From the NCBI RefSeq assembly GCF_000411155.1, contig NZ_KE150266.1, forward strand, positions 186,001 to 250,000: a DNA stretch of 64,000 bases, written 5' to 3'. The notes beneath the pieces were generated by a model. It ran no database searches. It saw nothing but the letters and a program-made list of their open reading frames with translations, and was not told where the DNA came from. Every line of letters begins with the position of its first letter. Position 1 is the stretch's first letter. Below are positions 17,524 through 26,378 of the stretch, piece after piece. Source of the DNA: Gleimia europaea ACS-120-V-Col10b (GTDB lineage: Bacteria; Actinomycetota; Actinomycetes; Actinomycetales; Actinomycetaceae). Position numbers and translations under genes: made by a program.

Positions 17524-20199
17524 ATGCAAACTTCTGAGATTGCGAAGCGTTGGCTTCAGTACTTTGAGAAGAACGGCCACGTTATCCGCCCGTCGGTTCC
17601 GCTGGTCTCTCCAGACCCGTCGATTCTGTTCACAATCGCGGGTATGGTGCCGTTCATTCCCTATATCATTGGCACCGAGAAGGCGCCGTGGCCGCGCGTA
17701 GCGTCCGTGCAAAAATGTATTCGCACCAACGACATTGAGAATGTTGGGCGTACCACCCGGCATGGCACGTTTTTCCAGATGAATGGTAACTTCTCGTTTG
17801 GTGACTATTTCAAAGAGGGCGCCATTGACTTTGCGTGGGAGCTTCTAACCGGCCGCGTTGAGGACGGCTTGTACGGCCTCGATGGGGATCGCATGTGGGT
17901 GACTATTTGGGATCAGGACGACGTGTCTTACGATCACCTGACCAAGCACATCGGTATGGATCCAAAGCACATTGTGCGTCTTCCTCGCGAGGATATTTTC
18001 TGGCACACGGGCCAGCCCGGCCCGGCCGGCCCTTGCGCGGAGTTCCACTACGACCGGGGCCCGGCATTTGGCCCCGAGGCTGTGGGCGGCACTGTGGACC
18101 CGGGTGGTGATCGCTACATGGAGGTGTGGAACCTCGTGTTTGACCAGTACTTGCGCGGTGAAGGCACGGGTTCTGACTTCCCCCTCCTTGGGGAGCTGGA
18201 CGAGAAGGCTATTGATACCGGTGCCGGTTTGGAACGTCTCGCATTCGTGCTTCAGGACAAGCCGAACATGTTTGAGATCGACCAGGTGCGCCCCGTTATC
18301 ACTGCGGCCGAAGAAATGTCGGGCCATAAGTACGATGCTGGCGGCAACCCGGAACATGACGTGCATATGCGCATCGTGGCTGACCACGTGCGCTCGGCAA
18401 TGATGCTCATTAACGACGGCGTCATTCCGGGCAATGATGGTCGCGGGTACGTGTTACGTCGCATAATGCGCCGCGCGATCCGCTCGATGCGCCTGCTGGG
18501 CGTGGACGAGGCCACCATGCCCACTCTAATGCCAGTCTCTCGCGACGTTATGAAAAGCTCCTACCCGGAACTAGAGACCAACTGGAGCAGGATCGCGGAA
18601 GTTGCTTACAACGAGGAAGAGTCGTTTAGGCGCACGCTGTCTGCGGGTACCACGATCCTCGACACTGCGGTGGATAAGGCCAAGAAGGGGGCGTCAAAAT
18701 TATCTGGTGAAGATGCCTTCCGCCTGCACGACACCTACGGTTTCCCCATCGACCTCACGCTTGAGATGGCTCGCGAGCAGGGCGTTGACGTTGATGAGGT
18801 GCGCTTCCGTGAACTAATGGACGAGCAAAAGACCCGTGCCCGTGCCGACGCGCTCGCGAAGAAGAGCGGACACGTGGACTCGCGGGTCTACCACGACATT
18901 CAGCACGCACTTGGCGGTAACTCTCGCTTTGTGGGCTATACGGATTCGAAGGTCGAATCGACGATTGCGGGCATCGTTGTGGATGGCAACGGCGTTCCCG
19001 TTGCGTCCGCTCCTGCTGACGTTGAGATCGTTTTGGATACCACTCCGTTCTACGCTGAAAAGGGCGGTCAGTTAGCTGACCACGGCACGATTCGTACGGC
19101 TTCGGGCGCTTTGATTGATGTTCATGACGTGCAAGAGCCGGTGAAGGGGCTCGCGGTGCACCGCGGTAGGTTGCTAGAGGGCACGGTTGCGCTCGACGAA
19201 CTCGCTATCGCGGAGATTGACGCCGTCCGCCGCCTGGCGATTGCGCGGGCACATACCGCTACCCACATGGTGCATAAGGGTCTGCACGAGTTCCTTGGTG
19301 AACAGGCCACGCAGGCAGGTTCTGAAAACTCACCTTCACGAATGAGGTTCGACTTCCACCACCCGTCGCAGGTTCCCGCTGATGTTATGGATGGTATTGA
19401 AGAGCGCGTAAATCAGCGGCTAGCTGAGGATCTAACGGTTACCGATTCCGTTATGTCGCTAGATGAGGCGCGAGGCCTGGGCGCTATGGCTCTTTTTGGC
19501 GAGAAGTACGGTAACGAGGTTCGCGTGGTGAACATCGGTGACGGTTGGTCCCTGGAGCTTTGTGCGGGTACGCACGTGCCCACCACCGGCCACATTGGCC
19601 GTATTGCGGTGCTCGGAGAGTCCTCCATCGGCTCGGGTGTACGCCGTATCGACGCTCTTGTGGGAGATGGTGCGTATGGTTTCCAAGCCAAGGAGCACGC
19701 GATCGTGTCGCAGCTATCGGCCATAATGGGGGCAAACGTAGATGAGCTTCCGGGACGTATTGAGTCGCTAATGAAGAGGCTCAAGGACGCGGAGAAGACG
19801 GCCGCGAAGCTTGGCGAGCAGCAGCTGCTCGCCCGCGCGGGCGAGCTCGCCGGGCGCGTCCACCAGATCGGGTCGGTTCAGGCAGTGGTTGAGGACTTGG
19901 GTGAACTTCCGTCTACTGACGCCTTGCGCTCCCTCGTAACCGACATACGCACCCGTCTAGGTGAATCGAAGCCATCTGTGGTTGCGGGTATCGGCGTGGT
20001 CAACGGCCGCCCCCAGGTGGTTGTTGCAACTAACGATTCGGCACGGACTTTGGGCGTTAAGGCCGGCAACCTTGTACGCATTGGTGCCAAGGCCCTAAAG
20101 GGAGGTGGCGGTGGTCGCGACGACTTGGCTCAGGGAGGAGGCCAAGATCCGCAGGCCACCGGGCTTGCCAAGGAAGCAATCGAGTTGGAACTGCGTTAA
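17524..20199 (+). CDS. alaS: Alanyl-tRNA synthetase
   Basis: An 891-residue class II synthetase of full length. The catalytic core begins at the N-terminus (FFQMNGNFSFGDYFK) and includes the ATP-binding region GAGLERLAFVLQ. The editing domain carries its zinc ligands as HTATHMVHKGL (near residue 579) and CAGTHVPTTGHIG (near residue 681). The C-Ala/DHHA1 oligomerisation domain ends in GGGGGRDDLAQGGG. ATG 17524 is preceded by AAGGA. The next gene, ruvX, begins 3 bp after the stop. Confidence 0.98.
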   Translation: MQTSEIAKRWLQYFEKNGHVIRPSVPLVSPDPSILFTIAGMVPFIPYIIGTEKAPWPRVASVQKCIRTNDIENVGRTTRHGTFFQMNGNFSFGDYFKEGAIDFAWELLTGRVEDGLYGLDGDRMWVTIWDQDDVSYDHLTKHIGMDPKHIVRLPREDIFWHTGQPGPAGPCAEFHYDRGPAFGPEAVGGTVDPGGDRYMEVWNLVFDQYLRGEGTGSDFPLLGELDEKAIDTGAGLERLAFVLQDKPNMFEIDQVRPVITAAEEMSGHKYDAGGNPEHDVHMRIVADHVRSAMMLINDGVIPGNDGRGYVLRRIMRRAIRSMRLLGVDEATMPTLMPVSRDVMKSSYPELETNWSRIAEVAYNEEESFRRTLSAGTTILDTAVDKAKKGASKLSGEDAFRLHDTYGFPIDLTLEMAREQGVDVDEVRFRELMDEQKTRARADALAKKSGHVDSRVYHDIQHALGGNSRFVGYTDSKVESTIAGIVVDGNGVPVASAPADVEIVLDTTPFYAEKGGQLADHGTIRTASGALIDVHDVQEPVKGLAVHRGRLLEGTVALDELAIAEIDAVRRLAIARAHTATHMVHKGLHEFLGEQATQAGSENSPSRMRFDFHHPSQVPADVMDGIEERVNQRLAEDLTVTDSVMSLDEARGLGAMALFGEKYGNEVRVVNIGDGWSLELCAGTHVPTTGHIGRIAVLGESSIGSGVRRIDALVGDGAYGFQAKEHAIVSQLSAIMGANVDELPGRIESLMKRLKDAEKTAAKLGEQQLLARAGELAGRVHQIGSVQAVVEDLGELPSTDALRSLVTDIRTRLGESKPSVVAGIGVVNGRPQVVVATNDSARTLGVKAGNLVRIGAKALKGGGGGRDDLAQGGGQDPQATGLAKEAIELELR

Positions 20200-20202
20200 C
20201 CG

Positions 20203-20676
20203 TTGGTAAAACGACCTGGCCCGAGGATGGGTATTGACTACGGCTCCGTTCGAATCGGAGTCGCCGTCACTGATCCTTCGGGCCAGATTGTTTTCCCCAA
20301 AACTAATGTGCGGGTAGATAAGTACGGTGGACATATCATTGAGCTCATTGAGATAGCCGAAGAACTCGATCCGATTGAAATAGTTGTGGGATATCCGCGC
20401 CACCTCAAAGGAAAATCCGGAGCCTCAGCGAAGGCGGCTCGCGCTCTCGCGCATGAACTAAAAGCGGATCTGGACCGGCCGCGCATATGTCTTTTTGATG
20501 AGCGGTTAACAACAAACCTGGCCCACGCGGATCTTGCGGCACAAGGAATTGAAAATCGGCTACGCCAAGACAAGGTAGATCAGCTCGCAGCGGCTATTAT
20601 TTTAGAAATGTCCATAGACTTTGAAGAAAACACGGGAAAGCTTCCCGGTGAGACCGTAAGTCGCGGAAAGTTCTAG
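20203..20676 (+). CDS. ruvX: Holliday junction resolvase-like RuvX/YqgF
   Basis: A 157-residue RNase H-like nuclease of the YqgF family, involved in 16S rRNA 5' maturation and proposed as a Holliday junction resolvase. Conserved blocks are visible: MGIDYGSVRIGVAVTD (first catalytic aspartate), VVGYPRHLKGKSGA and FDERLTTNLA. The TTG at 20203 (MVKRPGPRMGID) gives the usual family N-terminus; ATG 20227 is possible but would remove the basic residues that precede the first strand. It lies 3 bp after alaS, so translational coupling is likely despite the poor Shine-Dalgarno. Confidence 0.94.
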   Translation: MVKRPGPRMGIDYGSVRIGVAVTDPSGQIVFPKTNVRVDKYGGHIIELIEIAEELDPIEIVVGYPRHLKGKSGASAKAARALAHELKADLDRPRICLFDERLTTNLAHADLAAQGIENRLRQDKVDQLAAAIILEMSIDFEENTGKLPGETVSRGKF

Positions 20677-20689
20677 GAGAATCAAGGCA

Positions 20690-22063
20690 GTGAGTGATCA
20701 GTTTCCCCGCCCCGGCGGCGATAATGAACCCGAAAAGTTCCCCAGTCGCCGTGACATTCTTCGAGAGCGTCAGTTACGGGCCGCAGAAGAAGCGCGTAAA
20801 GAGGATCGTCGCCGGGCGCGTGAGCAGCGCCGCCTAGCTGAAGAAGGCGCTCCAACATCCCAGTCTTTCAGTGCGCTGGGACAAAGACCGGTGTACACCG
20901 CACAACAGGCTCCCGATGAGAACCCACATCACGACCCGTTAACCACGGGAACGAGGTCACGCCGCGTTGCTGCTGAACGTGCTCGCGTTTTGAAGCGCAG
21001 GCGCAACGCGAAGATCCGCACCGGGTTAATCATCACCGTTGTTATCGCTGTCATTGCGCTGTGCGTCTACATCGCGCTGGGAGCGATTTCCAGTTCGCGC
21101 TCACAGACCGGTGCGTTGGACTATCCCGGCCCCGGTACGGGTGAGGTTGAAGTGGTGGTGAACCCGGGTGATTCGGGTGGCGCTATTGGCGCGAACCTGG
21201 TGAAACTGGGCGTTGTAAAGAGCGAAGACGCGTTCTTGCAGGCATGGCTGGATAATGCGGCGGCAAACTCTTTACAGCCGGGAACTTACATACTGAAGAA
21301 GGAAATGCGTGCGGTGGACGCATTGGCTGCGCTCCTGGACCCGTCTAACAGGTCTTCAAATGCGATCACAGTGCCGCCTGGTTTCACGAAGGCACAGGTT
21401 ATTGAGCGGCTCTCCAGCTTCGGTAACTTCAGTGCCGAAGAGGTTGAAGCGGCTATGTTGGACGTAGCGGGCATCGGTTTGCCGGCGGAGGCGGACGGAA
21501 ATGCCGAAGGGTGGCTGGCTCCCGGTACCTATGAGGTACACAGCGATGACAAGCCGCAGGATGTTATCGGAGAGATGGTTACGGCAATGAAGACCAAGCT
21601 TGACGGTTTGGGGGTGTCGGAGGGCCAGCGCCAGGAATTACTCATTAAGGCTTCAATTTTGGAGCGCGAGGTGAACATCGAGCAGTACTACCCGATGGTG
21701 GCGCGCGTGATCGAGAACCGGTTGACCCAGCCGCAGGCGGAGACGGTGGGGTATTTGAACATGGACTCCACGGTTCTTTACGGCGTTGGCAAGGTGGGCG
21801 GAGTACCCACAGCCAATGAGATCGCGGACGAATCGAACCCGTACAACACGTACAAGCACAAGGGGTTGCCGCCAAACCCGATTTCGAGCCCGTCAGACCT
21901 GGCTCTGGAGTCGATGTTGAAGCCCGCTGATGGTGACTGGCTGTACTTTGTGACGGTGAACTTAGATACGGGTGAAACCAAGTTCGCTGCAACTCTTGCA
22001 GAGCAGGAGAAGAACCGCGCCCTGTTCGATCAGTGGTGCACGGATAATCCCGGGAAGTGTTAG
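20690..22063 (+). CDS. mltG: Endolytic murein transglycosylase MltG
   Basis: A 457-residue YceG/MltG protein that cuts nascent glycan strands and so ends peptidoglycan polymerisation. The N-terminal about 105 residues are cytoplasmic, charged and Arg-rich. A single transmembrane helix follows near 107-128 (LIITVVIAVIALCVYIAL), then the extracellular YceG domain with the catalytic glutamate in KASILEREV, the NMDSTVLYG segment and YNTYKHKGLPPNPI. GTG 20690 has AAGG upstream. The long cytoplasmic tail is a typical actinobacterial feature. It overlaps nothing but is followed immediately by aroE. Confidence 0.95.
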   Translation: MSDQFPRPGGDNEPEKFPSRRDILRERQLRAAEEARKEDRRRAREQRRLAEEGAPTSQSFSALGQRPVYTAQQAPDENPHHDPLTTGTRSRRVAAERARVLKRRRNAKIRTGLIITVVIAVIALCVYIALGAISSSRSQTGALDYPGPGTGEVEVVVNPGDSGGAIGANLVKLGVVKSEDAFLQAWLDNAAANSLQPGTYILKKEMRAVDALAALLDPSNRSSNAITVPPGFTKAQVIERLSSFGNFSAEEVEAAMLDVAGIGLPAEADGNAEGWLAPGTYEVHSDDKPQDVIGEMVTAMKTKLDGLGVSEGQRQELLIKASILEREVNIEQYYPMVARVIENRLTQPQAETVGYLNMDSTVLYGVGKVGGVPTANEIADESNPYNTYKHKGLPPNPISSPSDLALESMLKPADGDWLYFVTVNLDTGETKFAATLAEQEKNRALFDQWCTDNPGKC

Positions 22064-22064
22064 C

Positions 22065-22895
22065 GTGCGTGCTTTTGTGATTGGACAACCAATCGAGCAT
22101 AGCTTGTCACCCGTTTTGCATCGCGCGGCGTATGAAGCGCTCGGGCTACCGTGGTCTTTTGAACGCCGTGAAGTTGCGCCGGATGATTTGCCCGGCTTCT
22201 TACATTCGATCGCCGACGGCGTTGCCGGTTTGGCGGTTACCATGCCGCTGAAACAGGCAATCATGCTGCATTTGGACGCAATCGAGCCTCTTGCCGCTGC
22301 CGTCGGAGCGGTGAACACGGTGGTGCCTGCCGGGCGCGTACTGTCGGGGTTCAACACGGACGTGTATGGGATTGTGCAGGCGATTTCGCGGGCAAAACAG
22401 CTAGAAAAAGGTGCAAGTGCGGTGATTTTGGGAGCACGCGCAACAGCCTCATCTGCGCTGGCCGCACTGGGGCAGCTTGGGGCGGGTCGAATTCAGACGG
22501 TCGCTCGTTCATTTAGCGGGCCGGGCTCTATCACCTTGGCGGAGACCAGACTGGGAGTGACAACGCAGCATATCCCTTGGCGCGACAGCGCCCGGGCGCA
22601 GGCGGCGCTAGCGTGTGCCGACATCGTGGTATCAACACTTCCGAGCGGTATTGCTGACCACTGGGCACGAAGATTCTCGCCTAAGACCGGTAGCGTCTTA
22701 CTTGATGTGGCATACAATCCGTGGCCGTCAAAACTCGCAGAAGCTGGTGAGGCCGGGGGAGCGATAGTGGTGTCCGGCTACTCGATGTTGCTTTACCAGG
22801 CGTGCCAGCAGGTGGAACTCATGACTGGCCGAGGCGCGCCTGTGGAAGAAATGCGTGGCGCGCTACAGGAAGCTACTAAGCTGTCTAACCTATGA
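22065..22895 (+). CDS. aroE: Shikimate dehydrogenase
   Basis: About 276 residues; reduces 3-dehydroshikimate to shikimate with NADPH. The substrate-binding N-domain shows IGQPIEHSLSPVLHRAAY and TMPLKQAIM (catalytic Lys), then NTVVPAGRVLSGFNTDVYG. The Rossmann region is ILGARATASSALAALGQLGA: the usual GxGGxxxA glycine stretch is here GARATAS, a weaker dinucleotide loop that may change cofactor preference. GTG 22065 is chosen because it gives the family N-terminus (VRAFVIGQP) one base after the mltG stop. It is the first enzyme gene of the shikimate cluster and overlaps the next gene by ATGA. Confidence 0.9.
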   Translation: MRAFVIGQPIEHSLSPVLHRAAYEALGLPWSFERREVAPDDLPGFLHSIADGVAGLAVTMPLKQAIMLHLDAIEPLAAAVGAVNTVVPAGRVLSGFNTDVYGIVQAISRAKQLEKGASAVILGARATASSALAALGQLGAGRIQTVARSFSGPGSITLAETRLGVTTQHIPWRDSARAQAALACADIVVSTLPSGIADHWARRFSPKTGSVLLDVAYNPWPSKLAEAGEAGGAIVVSGYSMLLYQACQQVELMTGRGAPVEEMRGALQEATKLSNL

Positions 22896-23569
22896 CAATG
22901 CAAAGTATTACCTGGGTGCTCGCCGCCGTCGCGGGCGTCGCCGTTGTTGTGTGGGCGACGTTCAGCGGTCCCGGCTATCTCGACAAGTATTTTGACAAAG
23001 CCAACAAACGTCCGTTCACCCGCATGGAGTTGGCGTTGTATTCCGCCATCCCGCAACTTGTTGTGGCTGTCTTTGGTTTAACGGATCCGTTCTTGATAGC
23101 AACGGTTCCGTTGGCGGGTCTGCTCAGCCTTATTGCAGTGGTTGACGGGAGGACAAAGAAGATCCCGAATGTGCTGACATTCTTAGCAATGATTTCGCTG
23201 GTTCTCGGTGGCATCATAGGTATTCTGATTAGGTTTTTCGCACTGCATGAGCCGACGTCGATTGTGGGTGTAGTTGCCGGAGCACTCATTTGGCTGGCAC
23301 CACTTTGGATGCTTTACATGTTCGGAGGCGGGATTGGCCGCGGGGATGTAAAACTAGCTCCCATAATCGGTGCCTGGTTGGGCCTGTACGGCGCGGGGGT
23401 GGCATTTGGAGGGCTGCTTACCGCAGTTATTGTTGGAGGCATCTACGCTTTTGCGCTGTTGCTCTCGCGTAAGGCTAAGTGGAGTTCCACCGTGGCGTTC
23501 GCTCCCGCATTGGTTGCGGGAAGCCTGATTGCCTGGTTTGTTACGGGTGGCGCCGTCTCACCCTGGTAG
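22892..23569 (+). CDS. Prepilin peptidase (A24 aspartic protease family)
   Basis: A 225-residue polytopic membrane protein with about seven hydrophobic segments and both catalytic aspartate motifs of type IV prepilin peptidases: DGRTKKIPN near residue 83 and GRGDVKL near residue 150. It lacks the N-terminal cysteine-rich methylase domain of long PilD proteins, so it should act as a peptidase only. No prepilin or secretion ATPase genes are nearby; the substrate would be encoded elsewhere. Its place between aroE and aroC, with an ATGA overlap, recurs in actinobacteria and is not evidence of a role in the shikimate pathway. Confidence 0.88.
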   Translation: MTMQSITWVLAAVAGVAVVVWATFSGPGYLDKYFDKANKRPFTRMELALYSAIPQLVVAVFGLTDPFLIATVPLAGLLSLIAVVDGRTKKIPNVLTFLAMISLVLGGIIGILIRFFALHEPTSIVGVVAGALIWLAPLWMLYMFGGGIGRGDVKLAPIIGAWLGLYGAGVAFGGLLTAVIVGGIYAFALLLSRKAKWSSTVAFAPALVAGSLIAWFVTGGAVSPW

Positions 23570-23605
23570 TGTTACTCGCCGGTATTTTCGCCGGTGTGTA
23601 ACACT
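23568..23605 (+). terminator. Long hairpin between prepilin peptidase and aroC
   Basis: AGTGTTAC (23568-23575) pairs with GTAACACT (23598-23605), and CGCCGG (23577-23582) with CCGGTG (23591-23596), separated by one T-T mismatch. It begins in the upstream stop codon and ends 6 bp before the aroC ATG. It could be a terminator, a processing site or an aroC translation control element. Confidence 0.55.
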
Positions 23606-23611
23606 GGAACC

Positions 23612-24814
23612 ATGATTAGGTGGATGAGTGCGGGCGAATCGCATGGCGAAGCCCTGGTGGGCATTATTGACGGCGTTCCCAAGGGCGTGGAACTTTCCAC
23701 CCAAATGTTGGCCGATGAGCTTGCGCGCCGACGGCAAGGGCATGGGCGCGGCGCAAGGCAGAGGTTTGAACAGGACCGTGTGCGCATCCTGGGCGGAGTA
23801 CGCCACGGCCTCACCATCGGATCGCCTGTGGCTATTGAGATCGCAAACTCGGAATGGCCCAAGTGGCAGGTTGTGATGAGCCCGAACCCGGTTGATCCTA
23901 AGGATCTGCTTATCGATGCGGGTACGGGCGATGAGCGTGAGGTGGCCCGCAATAGGCCGCTGACGAGGCCGCGCCCAGGTCACGCGGATCTGGCGGGCAT
24001 GATGAAGTTTGGTCACGAGGACGCGCGCCCGGTGCTCGAGCGGGCGTCGGCACGCGAGACTGCAACGCGAGTTGCGCTCGGCTTGGTGGCCCGCCAGTTT
24101 TTGCGTCAGGTGGCAGGCATTGAGATCGTCTCGCACGTGGTGGCGGTAGGCGAGGAAACTGCGGATGCTCCCGCGCCACTCCCACAGGATGCACACCGTT
24201 TAGATGCCAGTGCAGTAAGAACGCTGGATGAGGATGCCCAGATGCGCTTCATTGTCGCGATAGACCAGGCAAAAAAGAGCGGTGACACCATCGGAGGCGT
24301 TGCCGAGGTGGCTGCTTACGGCGTGCCGGTAGGGTTGGGAAGCTACACGCAGTGGGATGAGCGCCTTGATGCGTCCCTCGCCGCCGCGCTCATGTCGATC
24401 CAGTCGGCAAAATCTGTGGAGATTGGGCAGGGGCAGGTGGATCAGCTTGGTTCGACGGCTCACGACGAAATTGTGGTGGAGGAAGGCCCCCGCCGGCTTT
24501 CTAACCGGGCGGGTGGTATCGAGGGCGGCATGTCCAACGGCGAGCCGATTGTGGCTCGCGTAGGTTTTAAACCGATTTCTACCGTGCCACGCGCGCGTTC
24601 AACTATTGATCTCGCTACCGGCACGCAAGCTCCGGCACTTCACCAACGTTCTGATGCCAGCCAGATTGTTCCGGCTACCGTAATCTGTGAGTCGATGGTG
24701 GCTCTGACCCTAGCGAACGAGATTATCAAGATGTTCGGCACCGGTTCCGTAGAGCGTATTCGCGCCGCGATTGCGGATTACAATACTGCGGTTAGCGAGC
24801 GGCTAAACCCATGA
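23612..24814 (+). CDS. aroC: Chorismate synthase
   Basis: A 400-residue FMN-dependent enzyme that converts EPSP to chorismate, the last step of the shikimate pathway. Signatures: WMSAGESHGEALVGIIDG at the N-terminus, RRRQGHGRGARQ near residue 40, RPRPGHADL near residue 110 and GGIEGGMSNGEPI near residue 300. ATG 23612 (MIRWMSAGESHG) fits the family start; an in-frame GTG six codons upstream lies inside the preceding hairpin. It overlaps aroK by ATGA. The 39-bp upstream gap holds a hairpin. Confidence 0.97.
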   Translation: MIRWMSAGESHGEALVGIIDGVPKGVELSTQMLADELARRRQGHGRGARQRFEQDRVRILGGVRHGLTIGSPVAIEIANSEWPKWQVVMSPNPVDPKDLLIDAGTGDEREVARNRPLTRPRPGHADLAGMMKFGHEDARPVLERASARETATRVALGLVARQFLRQVAGIEIVSHVVAVGEETADAPAPLPQDAHRLDASAVRTLDEDAQMRFIVAIDQAKKSGDTIGGVAEVAAYGVPVGLGSYTQWDERLDASLAAALMSIQSAKSVEIGQGQVDQLGSTAHDEIVVEEGPRRLSNRAGGIEGGMSNGEPIVARVGFKPISTVPRARSTIDLATGTQAPALHQRSDASQIVPATVICESMVALTLANEIIKMFGTGSVERIRAAIADYNTAVSERLNP

Positions 24815-25314
24815 GCATAGTTTTGGTTGGACTTCCCGGAAGTGGAAAATCGCGGCTGGGAAAAATAGTTGCGGAGCATTTAGGATTGCCATTTATTGAC
24901 CTGGATGAGGCGGTACAGGAAGCCAGTGGCCGCACTATTCCCGACCTTTTCCGCGCGGGCGAGGAAGTGTTTCGAACGCTGGAGACACAGGCACTGAAAG
25001 ATGCGCTGGCTGGCCCCAAGGCTCTCATTGCGACGGGCGGGGGAATCGTGGAACGCGAAGAAAATCGCGAATTACTGGCGCAGTTCCCAGTGGTGTTTCT
25101 CGATATTGATATTGAAGAGGCAATTGTGCGCGCAAGTAGGAGCGGGTCACGCCCGCTGCTACAAGATGACGTGGCGCAAAAAATGCGCGCCCTGTCCGCG
25201 CGTCGCGATCCACTGTATCGACAGGTGGCGTCCACGTCGGTCAAGCTGGGACGTGCTTCGAAAACGGAAAATGCGCATGCTCTGTTGCGCGCTATTGACG
25301 AGTTGGTGAAGTAA
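24811..25314 (+). CDS. aroK: Shikimate kinase
   Basis: A 167-residue P-loop kinase that phosphorylates shikimate with ATP. Walker A GLPGSGKSRL lies near residue 8, the substrate-binding DxD-like DLDEAVQ near residue 32, the FR arginine in FRTLETQ, GGG in IATGGGIV near residue 76 and the lid arginine in SRSGSRPLL. All key substrate residues are present, in contrast to the second kinase after aroB. ATGA overlap with aroC and TAATG coupling to aroB point to a single operon. Confidence 0.96.
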   Translation: MSIVLVGLPGSGKSRLGKIVAEHLGLPFIDLDEAVQEASGRTIPDLFRAGEEVFRTLETQALKDALAGPKALIATGGGIVEREENRELLAQFPVVFLDIDIEEAIVRASRSGSRPLLQDDVAQKMRALSARRDPLYRQVASTSVKLGRASKTENAHALLRAIDELVK

Positions 25315-26378
25315 TGCGAGCGGTGAAAGTACAAGGCGAACACGAGTATCCGGTGGTCATTGGTGCTGGTGCTGCAGACCGGGTGGCTACCGCTCTCGAC
25401 CGTGATTACGAGCGAGCGCTAGTTATTCATCCGGTAGCGATTAGCCAGATTGCGCGCGAGGTGGGTGACCAGCTGGAAAAAGCTGGCATTGTCACCTCAT
25501 ATTTTGTGCATGAAGATGGGGAGGCCGGGAAGACGGTTGAGCAGTTGGCTGCTGCGTGGGAGGCAGCAGGGGACAGTTACATTGGCAGGCGTGACCTCAT
25601 CGTTGGGGTGGGGGGTGGAGCCACTACCGATCTGGCTGGCTTCGTTGCCGCTACTTGGTTGCGCGGAGTTTCAGTGCTTCAGGTGCCCACCTCGCTACTC
25701 GCTATGGTTGACGCTGCGGTGGGCGGCAAAACAGGGATTAACACGCGGCACGGCAAGAATCTGGCGGGAGCGTTCCACTCACCGATTGCGGTAATAGCCG
25801 ATACGGATTCGTTGGCAACGCTACCGGAAGCGGAGTTTCGCGCCGGTTTAGGCGAGATCATTAAGTGCGGATTCATCCGCGATGAGTCTATTCTCGATCT
25901 CGCGCGTGAGCCGATCAGTAAGGACTCCAGTCAGGTGGCTGAACTGGTGGAAAAGGCCGTGCGTGTGAAGGCTGACGTTGTGGGAGCGGACCTGAAGGAG
26001 TCTGGCGAGCGCGAGATTTTGAATTACGGACATACGCTGGCACACGTGATCGAGAAGGTTTCTGGCTATGAGATCCGGCACGGCGAGGCGGTATCTATTG
26101 GCATTGTGTTTGCCGCCCACGTGGCGGTGCAACTGGGCCTAGCGGATGCGGCTTGGTTGGGTCAGCAGCGCCAGTTCTTGGCCGGCCAGGGGCTTCCTAC
26201 AAACTGGCACTGCAAGAGTATGGAGACGATCTTGGACGTGATGAGTGCGGATAAAAAGGTGCGCTCGGGCCAGGTACGAATGGTGTTAACTACACAATGC
26301 GGTCATACGCTGGTGCGGGTGGTGCAGCCGCCAACGTTGCGCGCGGCAGCGCTCACAATGGGAGTTGTTGATGGCTAG
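25314..26378 (+). CDS. aroB: 3-Dehydroquinate synthase
   Basis: A 354-residue NAD- and metal-dependent enzyme turning DAHP into 3-dehydroquinate. NAD-binding GVGGGATTDLAGF lies near residue 99 and the active-site block PTSLLAMVDAAVGGKTGIN near residue 124. Metal ligands sit in GLGEIIKCGFI (Glu), NYGHTLAHVIE (His) and RHGEAVSIG (His). The TAATG start overlaps the aroK stop. The 3' end overlaps the next, kinase-like gene by 8 bp. Confidence 0.97.
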   Translation: MRAVKVQGEHEYPVVIGAGAADRVATALDRDYERALVIHPVAISQIAREVGDQLEKAGIVTSYFVHEDGEAGKTVEQLAAAWEAAGDSYIGRRDLIVGVGGGATTDLAGFVAATWLRGVSVLQVPTSLLAMVDAAVGGKTGINTRHGKNLAGAFHSPIAVIADTDSLATLPEAEFRAGLGEIIKCGFIRDESILDLAREPISKDSSQVAELVEKAVRVKADVVGADLKESGEREILNYGHTLAHVIEKVSGYEIRHGEAVSIGIVFAAHVAVQLGLADAAWLGQQRQFLAGQGLPTNWHCKSMETILDVMSADKKVRSGQVRMVLTTQCGHTLVRVVQPPTLRAAALTMGVVDG

